Part shown: one piece after another, positions 1 through 6,902 of the stretch
How positions within the stretch are numbered: position 1 is the first letter of the stretch
How the letters are laid out: every line of letters begins with the position of its first letter
Assembly: GCA_004322375.1 (NCBI GenBank)
Contig: SCUC01000497.1
Span: 1-7,031, forward strand
Length of the DNA stretch: 7,031 nt
Source: Bacteroidota bacterium
Lineage (GTDB): Bacteria > Bacteroidota > Ignavibacteria > UBA10030 > SZUA-254
Direction of reading: 5' to 3'
The notes under the pieces: model-generated
The model's input: only the letters and a program-made list of their open reading frames with translations
Database searches by the model: none
Told to the model about the DNA's origin: nothing
Program-made: the position numbers and the translations under genes

Positions 1-1
1 T

Positions 2-2755
2 CCTGTAACAGAGTATTATGTTGCTGGGAATGCTGAACAGTTAGGCGGCACCACTGTAGATATTGAAGCGGGGGGAAGCGACATCCGTCACAGGGCAATT
101 TACAGGGATAGTTCGTTATGGGTGGCGCACTCAATTGCAAACGATTCGGGAAGCATATTTTCGGCTGTGCGGTATGTGCGGCTTAATCCCCATACGGGTG
201 TAACGCTGGAAGATGCAGCGTTAGGAGAAGATTGGTATTGGCATTATTATCCATCCCTTATGGTTGATGGAAATAAGAATGTTGTTATTACTTACACGCA
301 ATCCAGCATCAATGATTATCCCGGGGTGTATGTAGCAGGGAGAAAAGATGGAGATGGACCCGGACTGTCGTCGAGTGTTCTTGTGAAAGCCGGTGAGGGT
401 CATTACGAAATTGTCGGGAATGGAAGAAACCGGTGGGGGGATTACTCAGGCGCATCGCTTGATCCTTCAGACTCGCTTTCAGTTTGGGTCAATGGAGAAT
501 ACTCAACCAGCGGCGGCAACTGGGCAACCTGGGTTGGTCAGATAAAATTATCGCCGGTTGACGGAAAATATCTGTATGCAACGCCTGTTACAAAAACATT
601 CGATATAGAGGAAGTTGGTCTTGTAAGCGATACCTTCGTAGTCTATATGAAAAATTTCGGTACGGATGCAGTATCGGTTTCTGATATCAGCGTGCCGGGT
701 CCGCACTTCCAGCTGGTCGGGCTGCCGGGGTTCCCCCACCTACTTGCATCGGGAGATTCTTTAGATATCCACGTGCTTTACACTCCGCAAGATACAGGAA
801 CTCACGCGGCTGATGTGACAATCACCAGCGATGATGTTGACCGCTCACCGATTCTCGTGAGCGTTTCCGGGTCTGCATTTCATATCATCCCCGCACAAAC
901 GGGTCAAATGTATGCATCATCGAACACCACGGACTTCGGAAAAGTATATGCGATGTCTACAGAAAATGGCTCTACGAACCTCATCGGTTCTTCCGGCACG
1001 GATCAAATTGTAAGCTTGAGAGTACATCCTACAACAAATGAGCTGATGGGATTGGCAACATCAGGAGCAGGATTTAATATTGTGAGAGTGAATAGCGACA
1101 AAGGTGACGCCCATCCCACCGTGTTTGTCAATTATCCTACATTGAAAGGGATGGCGTTTCTTAACGACAGCATCGCGTATGTCGGCAGATTGAACGGCAA
1201 GCTTTATAGCGTAAACATTAATAGTGGCGTTACAACCGAAGTTGGTAGCACCGGGTTGCTTCTTTCAGGACTTGCGTTCAATCCTGTTACGGGACAGCTA
1301 TGGGCAACAACCAGGCCTGTAAGCGGCACATTGGATAACGTCTATAAATTTAATTTACCATCGCTTATCCCCACACTTGTCGGATCCACCGGGTTTGCAC
1401 AGGTAACACAAGATATTCTATTCGATGCGAATGGTAATTTATTCGGACTCATCGGTTCCGGTAGCGCCCAGACGAATAGATTGATCCACATTGATACGCT
1501 CACCGGTACAGGTGTTCTTATCGGCTCCGCGGGACGTGCAAACTTGCTCGCAATTGCTTTCGAGCCGGGCACGGCATTTGATATTAATTTTGCAAGGTTC
1601 TCGCTAAAGAAAGATTGGAATATGGTCTCTTTGCCGGTTACTGTTGATGATAATACGACTACAACCGTATTCCCTTCGCCAACCTCAAACGCATTTTCCT
1701 ATGACGGCTCGTATTCTTCCGGAACAACGTTGGACTATGGCGCAGGCTACTGGTTGAAGTTCACTGCAGCAAAAACACATCTTATTGTCGGTGACCCGAG
1801 AGAAACCGACACTGTTGCAGTCCGGGAAAAGTGGAATATGATCGGTTCGGTTTCGAGCAGCATTCCTGTTGGCTCGGTGATTCCTGTTTCACCCGTGAAC
1901 ATCGTATCGAGCTTTATGTGGTACAACCCGGATAGCGGTTACGTGATTTCCTCCACGATTGATCCCGGAAGAGCATATTGGATGAAGACCGACGCAAGCG
2001 GTTCAGTGATTATTAACGGAACGCTAGCGAAAGCAAATTCGGAAGAGCAACAACACCTTATGAATCTCTCCACCTTGAATAGCCTGAATGTGCGTGATGC
2101 TGCAGGTCGTTCACAATCGTTATTCTTCGGGCATTATGACGGAAAGGATGCTAATGCTTCGCGGTATGAATTACCCCCACCGCCTCCTGCAGGTTCATTC
2201 GATGCTCGATTTGGTTCAGAGCTAATGGTTGCCGTTCATGCTTCCGATATCAAAAAAGGAACACATCCGCTTCGCATCACGACAGGGGCTTACCCGGTGA
2301 CGATACGCTGGAATACGAACGGTACCTCGCGGTCAAAATACTCACTTGAAGTAACCGATGAACGCGGAAATCATAGTATCACTGCTATGACCTCAAACGG
2401 AAAGGTAGCAATACCTAATGCAAACACAACTGTTCGACTATTAGTAGAGGAGAATGTTCTTCCAACGGCATTTGCTCTGCGGCAGAATTATCCCAATCCA
2501 TTTAACCCGACGACGTCAATCCGTTACGAGCTGCCGGTAGATGCTTTCGTTCGCTTAAGCGTGTACGATGTTCTCGGCAGAGAGGTAGCTTCGCTCGTTG
2601 GAGAAGGACAAACGGCAGGAGTGTATGATGTTCAGCTTGACGCTTCACAATTTGCAAGCGGTATCTATTTCTACAAAATCAGCGCTGAGCCTGTTGATGC
2701 TTCCAAAGGTTTTTCGGGCTTCCAGAGCGTGAGCAAGATGATGCTTTTGAAATAA
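2..2755 (+). CDS. Large secreted beta-propeller / ASH-domain protein with T9SS type A sorting domain (5' partial)
   Basis: This is a secreted or surface multidomain protein of unknown specific function; 917 codons are visible. The frame is open from the first complete codon at position 2. The GTG at 122 has no Shine-Dalgarno and sits inside a continuous beta-rich sequence (...SSLWVAHSIAND...), so the true start and signal peptide lie upstream of the window. Domains by nucleotide: about 2-560, a propeller-like region resembling secreted sialidase-type propellers, without clear Asp-boxes; 569-877, an ASPM/SPD-2/Hydin-like (choice-of-anchor D) Ig domain with the typical TSDDVDRSPILVSVSGSA end; 899-1567, a second propeller with recurring IGSSG/VGSTG/IGSAG turns; 1613-2023, two tandem modules beginning DWNMVSLPV and KWNMIGS and ending GYWLK and AYWMK; 2162-2455, a pre-sorting region with ELPPPPPAGSFDARF; 2456-2752, the T9SS sorting domain with FALRQNYPNPFNPTT and a terminal KMMLLK. 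It is inferred to pass Sec, then T9SS. Adhesion or a structural role is a guess; no catalytic residues are recognisable. Confidence 0.93.
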   Translation, partial: PVTEYYVAGNAEQLGGTTVDIEAGGSDIRHRAIYRDSSLWVAHSIANDSGSIFSAVRYVRLNPHTGVTLEDAALGEDWYWHYYPSLMVDGNKNVVITYTQSSINDYPGVYVAGRKDGDGPGLSSSVLVKAGEGHYEIVGNGRNRWGDYSGASLDPSDSLSVWVNGEYSTSGGNWATWVGQIKLSPVDGKYLYATPVTKTFDIEEVGLVSDTFVVYMKNFGTDAVSVSDISVPGPHFQLVGLPGFPHLLASGDSLDIHVLYTPQDTGTHAADVTITSDDVDRSPILVSVSGSAFHIIPAQTGQMYASSNTTDFGKVYAMSTENGSTNLIGSSGTDQIVSLRVHPTTNELMGLATSGAGFNIVRVNSDKGDAHPTVFVNYPTLKGMAFLNDSIAYVGRLNGKLYSVNINSGVTTEVGSTGLLLSGLAFNPVTGQLWATTRPVSGTLDNVYKFNLPSLIPTLVGSTGFAQVTQDILFDANGNLFGLIGSGSAQTNRLIHIDTLTGTGVLIGSAGRANLLAIAFEPGTAFDINFARFSLKKDWNMVSLPVTVDDNTTTTVFPSPTSNAFSYDGSYSSGTTLDYGAGYWLKFTAAKTHLIVGDPRETDTVAVREKWNMIGSVSSSIPVGSVIPVSPVNIVSSFMWYNPDSGYVISSTIDPGRAYWMKTDASGSVIINGTLAKANSEEQQHLMNLSTLNSLNVRDAAGRSQSLFFGHYDGKDANASRYELPPPPPAGSFDARFGSELMVAVHASDIKKGTHPLRITTGAYPVTIRWNTNGTSRSKYSLEVTDERGNHSITAMTSNGKVAIPNANTTVRLLVEENVLPTAFALRQNYPNPFNPTTSIRYELPVDAFVRLSVYDVLGREVASLVGEGQTAGVYDVQLDASQFASGIYFYKISAEPVDASKGFSGFQSVSKMMLLK

Positions 2756-2812
2756 GGGTCCGGGATGTTGCAGAGAATCGGAGCTTGAGTAAACTCTGAC
2801 CTCAGGATTATT

Positions 2813-2874
2813 ATCAAGCGATGGGGTAAAGAATATTGCTATAATTTTGGCATATCCCATCGCTTGATGTTTTT
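2813..2874 (+). terminator. Probable Rho-independent terminator of the upstream gene (long-loop hairpin)
   Basis: A 16-bp inverted repeat (2813-2828 with 2853-2868) contains one G-U pair. The core arms are ATCAAGCGATGGG and CCCATCGCTTGAT. The stem is followed after one base by five T residues (2870-2874). It lies 57 bp after the stop of the upstream gene and before the next one, as expected for a terminator. The 24-nt loop (2829-2852) is long for an intrinsic terminator and contains TATAAT, so a regulatory stem-loop or a small mobile remnant is also possible. Confidence 0.5.
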
Positions 2875-2886
2875 AAGGGGTACAGT

Positions 2887-2964
2887 ATGTATGAATTTTA
2901 TTCATCAATTGTGATGGGGATTATAGGTTTAATAAAAGAACTTCTCTACTTTAGCAGAGTTTGA
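2887..2964 (+). CDS. Possible small hydrophobic peptide (25 aa), speculative
   Basis: An ATG at 2887 opens 25 codons ending in TGA at 2962-2964. It is preceded by AAGGGG (2875-2880) with a 6-nt spacing, a good Shine-Dalgarno. The product begins MYEFYSSIVMGIIGLIKEL and is rich in Ile, Leu, Val, Phe and Tyr, compatible with one short membrane-associated helix. It lies directly after the terminator-like hairpin and 45 bp before the next gene, so it could be a leader peptide, a small membrane peptide, or chance. No family is recognised, and an ORF this short is weak evidence by itself. Confidence 0.18.
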   Translation: MYEFYSSIVMGIIGLIKELLYFSRV

Positions 2965-3000
2965 AATTTTTAATTACTACAATTACCAAACCTAAACAAC

Positions 3001-3005
3001 GAGGA
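3001..3005 (+). promoter_or_regulatory. Ribosome binding site of the 1203-aa gene
   Basis: GAGGA lies 4 nt before the ATG at 3010. It supports that start together with the signal peptide that follows immediately. The spacing is slightly short. No convincing promoter was found upstream: TAGGTTTA (2924-2931) and TACTTTAG (2947-2954) each miss the TAnnTTTG consensus and lack a well-spaced TTG. Confidence 0.6.
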
Positions 3006-3009
3006 ACCT

Positions 3010-6000
3010 ATGAACATCGGTACTAAAGCGCATTATATCATTCTTGCCGTTCTTTGTTTCTTATTCGTTGCCGGTGGAACACTGGCGGGAAACAAATCTC
3101 AGTGGATAAAAAAGCTGCAAGCCAACTCGCAGCGACAAGCTGCAAAGCTACATGCCACGAAGCAAGGAGTTTCGTCGAAAACTCTTTCTGAAATCAAAGC
3201 AACGCTGCGTGAAGCCAATCAAAAACGCAATTCAACATCATCGAACAATAATAATATGCACGAGCGTGATGGAAGGATTTCTTCACAAGACCGCGCTCTC
3301 TTTTCGCGCAGTCATGGGGGGAAATCTGCAATGAACGATATCGCGAATTTCCTTATTATGCGCGATGTGGATATGACAAGCGGTGGATACGGCGGTATGC
3401 GGGATAGCGGCAATGGAACCTTGACCATTAGCTACAGCACTCCTTCTGTCTCTATTTTGAAAGCGTTTTTGTATTGGAATGGCCCGACAAATTCGACTGA
3501 CCCGGAAGCCAACGCCGGAGTCCTCTTCAATGGAACAGAAATCTTCGGCGAGAATATCGGTTTTTCCGATGATAATTGCTGGGGGTACAATAACAGTCAA
3601 GCGTACCGCGCGGATGTCACTGATTTGGTTTCCTCGGCCGTCACGGAATATGCCCTTGCAAATTTTGTGAAGAACAGTGGTGATGTGAACGTTAATGGCG
3701 CGACCCTCATCGTTTTTTACGATGACGGCGATTCATTGAATAATCATGATTATGTTCTGTTCGATGGAAATGATTCCAATATTGCTAACGATTACGATGC
3801 TCCCGGATGGAATGTTATGCTGAATGGCATCAATTATACTTCCGGACAGGCGATGATGACATTGCATGTCTCGGACGGACAGGAATGGCTTGATGATAAT
3901 GTCTATCTCAACGGGTACGCACTTACGGATACCGATCACATCTTCGATGGATTGACAGTTCCTTATGATACTCTGGTTGCAACAGACAAAAACGGGAGCA
4001 TGTGGGATATAGTAAATTTTGATATTACCTCATATCTTGCTCCGGGCAATAATGATATATGGCTTTCAACGGGTGTATATGATGACTGCCTTTCCCTTGT
4101 ACTAGCCGTTGTTGAGCTGCCCGTCGGTTCCGCGCCAAGCGAGTTTGGCACAGGAAAAATATCAGGGATGAAGTTCAGTGATGAAAATAATAATGGACTG
4201 AAAGATGAGAGTGAGGAGGGAATTGAAGACTGGGGGATTATCCTTAGCGGCGCGGCATCCGATACAGCATGGACCGATCCATACGGAAATTATACATTTA
4301 TTAACCTCCTGCCGGGAACCTACACGGTTTCAGAAATTCAGCAAGAAGGCTGGACCCAAACTTCGCCTGCTGAAACCACTTTTACCGTAACAATAGATAG
4401 TGGCGGCATCGTTGATAAGCTGGACTTTGGCAATTATCCGTTGCCGGGCTCTGTAACGGGGGCGAAATGGAATGACCTTGATGGCAATGGCTATTGGGGT
4501 GAGGAGCCGGGGATTGAAGGATGGCATATCTATCTGTTGACATACGATAGCTTCCTCGATTCCATAATCACGTTTGATTCTGCATCGACGGATTCAAATG
4601 GAGAGTTTACAATCTCCAACGTGCCTATGGGAGAATATATTTTAATCGAGGAAATGAGAGACGGCTGGGTACAAACTGCACCGTATTACGGTTATTATAA
4701 TGTCTATATTGATGAACCGGGACAGGTGGTTTCCTCCAATAACTTCGGGAATATGGAATCGGCTCCTGTACTTGCCTACGACCGTGAATGTATAACGTTC
4801 CCTTCCGTTGCTCCCAGTCAGACGAAAACCCTGCCGCTCACATTAACTAACGTAGGGACGGGGAATATTGAAATTTATGGATTTTCATCGCTTGATGAGG
4901 CATTCACGGCAAATAATCCCGGAAGCTCGACAATCGGAACAGGTGAATCTGTTACAATAGATGTGAGCTTCTCACCGCCATCACCGGGCGAGTATATCTC
5001 ATTGATGATTGTCTTTACCAATATCTCTACTGACACGATATTTTTGGCGGGACAGGGTGAACTGCCCGCGAGCGATGTCGGACAACAAATTTTCTCCGGT
5101 CTCGCAACGATGGAAGGAAGCCCGGCGCCCAAGTATTCCGTCATTGTTGCATTGACGACAGATTTCCAATTGATTAAAGCATCGCTGATTGAAGTATCGC
5201 CGGGCGAGATTGTTGATAATATTAATTACGCAATCTCGATTCAAGAAGGACAGGCGGGAATTGAAGAAGGAGATACAATTTACTTTGGCGTGAGTTCCGG
5301 ATGCAGCTTCATGTTTGAAAAGCTATGCGGCTATACAGTATTCAGTCCCGATTTTCCACCGACAGGCGGTTATACGCGTCACGACATCGAGGGAGTGGAT
5401 TTCAGAGTGCTTGAGATTCCTCTCTATGATGGGTACAATGCCGTTTCGTGGAATGTGAAACCGGATTTCCCGGCTGTTACCGATGTATTCTTCAATCAAT
5501 TGCAGAGCGGCAGCATCAAAATTATTCTGGATTTCGTGAATGACGGAATCACCAACCCGCGTTTCGATTTTTACATTCCCGCTCTGGGGGAATATAATCC
5601 CTTCCAGGTTACGGATTTCACAAAAGGATATTTTGTCAGGACTTCAGGTGAAAGCATCGAGCCTCTCTATGTCTGGGGCGTGCCGGTGTGCAACTCGTTC
5701 CCGATTCATGTGAGCTATGGGTATAATTTTGTTTCTTACCTGCCGCAAGATGAAAATGATGTTGATAATGCGTTACAATCTCTCTTGCCTGATAATCTCA
5801 ACGTTGCTCTTGAATGGGAACGGGATGATGATGGGAGCGGTTACTTCAATTTCTATCCTGAAGGCGGATTCACCACCATGAACGAAGGGGAGGGGTATTT
5901 CGTGAATGTTAATGTTCCGGGTCTTCTTACTTATCCGGATGACATTGAAGTAACAAAGTCAGTCGCCGAAATAAAACCGCGACAGGTTTTATCAAACATC

Positions 6001-6621
6001 AATTTGCCGGAAGCTATCTTTGCGTATGGGGTGGACGTTACAATTCATGGAACGCCAATCTCAAAAGACACGGAGATAAAAGCTGTTGATAGCGATGGCA
6101 TTATTTGCGGAACAGCGAAATTCCTCGCGGATGGAGTTTTTGCATTACCGATTTACGGCGATAATCCTTCCACTTCTCAAGATGAAGGAGCGATGAAGAA
6201 TGAGCAGGTAACGGTATATATCGGCAATCAACAGATAAGCGAACGGGTCGTCTGGAAAGAATTCGGCGATACGCCTGAACTGAGCGGTGAGCTTTCAGTA
6301 TTGGGCGTCGGTGATCCGCAGAGAGTTCCACAGGAATTTCTCTTACGCCAGAATTACCCGAATCCATTCAACCCGACAACTTCAATTAAGTATGAGCTGC
6401 CGAAAGCAGCAACGGTATCATTAAAAATTTATGATATGCTCGGACAGGAAGTAACAACTCTTGTTGCCGAACATCAAGATGTTGGGTATTACCGGGTATC
6501 GTGGGATGGAAAAAATAGCGCCGGTCATGCCGTATCGAGCGGAATCTATACGTACCGGTTGACTGCGAACGACGGGGTAGCAAGCTCTGTTCTCACGCAA
6601 AAGATGATTATGATGAAATAG
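3010..6621 (+). CDS. Secreted multidomain adhesin-like protein with SdrD_B-type repeats, ASH domain and T9SS type A sorting domain
   Basis: A complete 1203-residue exported protein, probably an adhesin or surface-structure component; its ligand is unknown. Residues 1-26 are a signal peptide with likely cleavage at TLA|G. Residues 27-105 are a charged, Gln/Lys/Ser-rich, probably helical linker with an Asn run. Residues 110-372 form a beta-rich head (GGYGGMRDSGNGTLTISY, DNCWGYNNSQAYRADVTDL, NGATLIVFYDDGD, YVLFDGND); this resembles DUF3344-type or related secreted-protein domains, a tentative assignment. Residues 383-475 and 479-581 are two SdrD_B/Cna-B-like domains (KFSDENNNGLKDE and KWNDLDGNG, each with a later EGW/DGW and ending FGN). 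Residues 586-686 are an ASH-like Ig domain. Residues 804-886 and 897-978 are tandem GYN-VS...GYF modules. Residues 1004-1084 are a beta-sandwich (VTIHGTPISKDTEIKAVDSDG). Residues 1107-1203 are the T9SS sorting domain (LLRQNYPNPFNPTTSIKYEL, ending KMIMMK). The start is supported by GAGGA and the signal peptide. Sec then T9SS export is inferred; no enzyme active site is seen. Confidence 0.97.
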   Translation: MNIGTKAHYIILAVLCFLFVAGGTLAGNKSQWIKKLQANSQRQAAKLHATKQGVSSKTLSEIKATLREANQKRNSTSSNNNNMHERDGRISSQDRALFSRSHGGKSAMNDIANFLIMRDVDMTSGGYGGMRDSGNGTLTISYSTPSVSILKAFLYWNGPTNSTDPEANAGVLFNGTEIFGENIGFSDDNCWGYNNSQAYRADVTDLVSSAVTEYALANFVKNSGDVNVNGATLIVFYDDGDSLNNHDYVLFDGNDSNIANDYDAPGWNVMLNGINYTSGQAMMTLHVSDGQEWLDDNVYLNGYALTDTDHIFDGLTVPYDTLVATDKNGSMWDIVNFDITSYLAPGNNDIWLSTGVYDDCLSLVLAVVELPVGSAPSEFGTGKISGMKFSDENNNGLKDESEEGIEDWGIILSGAASDTAWTDPYGNYTFINLLPGTYTVSEIQQEGWTQTSPAETTFTVTIDSGGIVDKLDFGNYPLPGSVTGAKWNDLDGNGYWGEEPGIEGWHIYLLTYDSFLDSIITFDSASTDSNGEFTISNVPMGEYILIEEMRDGWVQTAPYYGYYNVYIDEPGQVVSSNNFGNMESAPVLAYDRECITFPSVAPSQTKTLPLTLTNVGTGNIEIYGFSSLDEAFTANNPGSSTIGTGESVTIDVSFSPPSPGEYISLMIVFTNISTDTIFLAGQGELPASDVGQQIFSGLATMEGSPAPKYSVIVALTTDFQLIKASLIEVSPGEIVDNINYAISIQEGQAGIEEGDTIYFGVSSGCSFMFEKLCGYTVFSPDFPPTGGYTRHDIEGVDFRVLEIPLYDGYNAVSWNVKPDFPAVTDVFFNQLQSGSIKIILDFVNDGITNPRFDFYIPALGEYNPFQVTDFTKGYFVRTSGESIEPLYVWGVPVCNSFPIHVSYGYNFVSYLPQDENDVDNALQSLLPDNLNVALEWERDDDGSGYFNFYPEGGFTTMNEGEGYFVNVNVPGLLTYPDDIEVTKSVAEIKPRQVLSNINLPEAIFAYGVDVTIHGTPISKDTEIKAVDSDGIICGTAKFLADGVFALPIYGDNPSTSQDEGAMKNEQVTVYIGNQQISERVVWKEFGDTPELSGELSVLGVGDPQRVPQEFLLRQNYPNPFNPTTSIKYELPKAATVSLKIYDMLGQEVTTLVAEHQDVGYYRVSWDGKNSAGHAVSSGIYTYRLTANDGVASSVLTQKMIMMK

Positions 6622-6658
6622 CAATATTCTTCTGGATGGGCTGTCTCAAAAACATTTT

Positions 6659-6686
6659 TGTCATTACAGCAAAAGCGGGAATCCAA
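6659..6686 (+). repeat. CCCGCGAAAGCGGG-type repeat, left copy (degenerate)
   Basis: TGTCATTACAGCAAAAGCGG plus the following GAATCCAA matches the widespread intergenic repeat built on CCCGCGAAAGCGGG flanked by GTCATT and AATCC. In this copy the first half of the small palindrome is mutated (ACAGCA instead of CCCGCG), so it no longer folds alone, but it pairs with the right copy. Confidence 0.6.
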
Positions 6687-6714
6687 TAATTGCATCGGTT
6701 TCTACGAATAATGT

Positions 6715-6742
6715 TTGGATACCCGCTTTCGCGGATATGACA
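6715..6742 (-). repeat. CCCGCGAAAGCGGG-type repeat, right copy (inverted)
   Basis: Read on the minus strand this is TGTCATATCCGCGAAAGCGG followed by GTATCCAA. It can fold alone as an 8-bp stem with a GAAA tetraloop (ATATCCGC-GAAA-GCGGGTAT, one G-U pair) and also pairs with the left copy across the element. Confidence 0.62.
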
Positions 6743-6837
6743 ACGCAACTTTTGAGACAGCCCCATTCTTAGATTCATATATACCATCATCGCCGGTGTG
6801 CTTTTAATCAATACTACGTTTGTTCTTTTCAGTTACA

Positions 6838-6865
6838 TTGATTCTACAACGTCGTACTACCTTTG
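6838..6865 (+). promoter_or_regulatory. Candidate Bacteroidota-type promoter for the downstream gene
   Basis: TACCTTTG (6858-6865) is an exact match to the TAnnTTTG -7 element known for the primary sigma factor of Bacteroidota. A TTG (6838-6840) sits 17 nt upstream as a possible -33 element, at the short end of the accepted spacing. Transcription would begin near 6872, giving a leader of about 30 nt before the ATG at 6903. Whether this organism's sigma factor uses this consensus is inferred. Confidence 0.4.
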
Positions 6866-6890
6866 AATGAAATGAATAATATTGTGACAA

Positions 6891-6895
6891 GAGGA
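6891..6895 (+). promoter_or_regulatory. Ribosome binding site of the 3' partial gene
   Basis: GAGGA with a 7-nt spacing to the ATG at 6903. An ATG at 6898 is in another frame and meets a stop after two codons, so 6903 is the start. Confidence 0.7.
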
Positions 6896-6902
6896 TAATG
6901 AC

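Larger units (their letters stand above)
6636..6766. mobile_element. MITE-like miniature inverted-repeat element (131 bp)
   Basis: The outer arms ATGGGCTGTCTCAAAA (6636-6651) and TTTTGAGACAGCCCCAT (6750-6766) are complementary with one bulged C. The symmetry continues inward with exact spacing: a non-matching 7-nt stretch in each arm, then a shared 28-nt segment (6659-6686 versus 6715-6742) with a few mismatches, around a 28-nt centre. The GGGCTGTCTCAAAA end resembles insertion-sequence terminal repeats, and there is no room for a transposase, so a non-autonomous miniature element is the best reading. AT flanks both ends and might be a 2-bp target duplication, but it is also part of the palindrome. 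The element lies 14 bp after the stop of the 1203-aa gene and could form a large hairpin in its transcript, acting in termination or mRNA stability. Confidence 0.65.

Noticed and set aside
122..124. GTG at 122 as the start of the first protein
   Set aside because: The frame is open back to position 2, there is no Shine-Dalgarno or signal peptide at 122, and the sequence on both sides is one continuous beta-rich domain; the gene is 5' partial.
453..463. 11-mer CATCGCTTGAT present at 453, 2858 and 4886
   Set aside because: Several shared 11-mers are expected by chance in 7 kb; two copies are in-frame Ser-Leu-Asp codons and the third is the hairpin arm. There is no wider similarity.
2162..2200. 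Proline run ELPPPPPAG as an anomaly
   Set aside because: A Pro-rich LPP-PPAG-FD-RF motif just before the sorting domain is familiar from related T9SS-type proteins, so it is part of the normal architecture.
2840..2845. TATAAT as a sigma70-type promoter for the 1203-aa gene
   Set aside because: It sits in the loop of a strong hairpin, and the hexamer 17 bp upstream (AGCGAT region) does not resemble TTGACA.
3240..3257. AAT/AAC run encoding four or more Asn as a phase-variable microsatellite
   Set aside because: The run is short, made of mixed codons (AAC AAT AAT AAT), and a three-base unit would not shift the frame.
3283..3600. Minus-strand 105-codon ORF and other antisense or out-of-frame ORFs inside the two large genes
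   Set aside because: They lie wholly within long, well-supported coding frames with recognisable domains, and their products have low-quality composition and no recognisable motif.
6608..6811. Minus-strand 67-codon ORF across the second intergenic gap
   Set aside because: Its product contains RESGYPN and WIPAFAVMTK, the familiar spurious translation (RESGNP...WIPAFAGMT) of the CCCGCGAAAGCGGG repeat. It is a shadow of the miniature element, not a gene.
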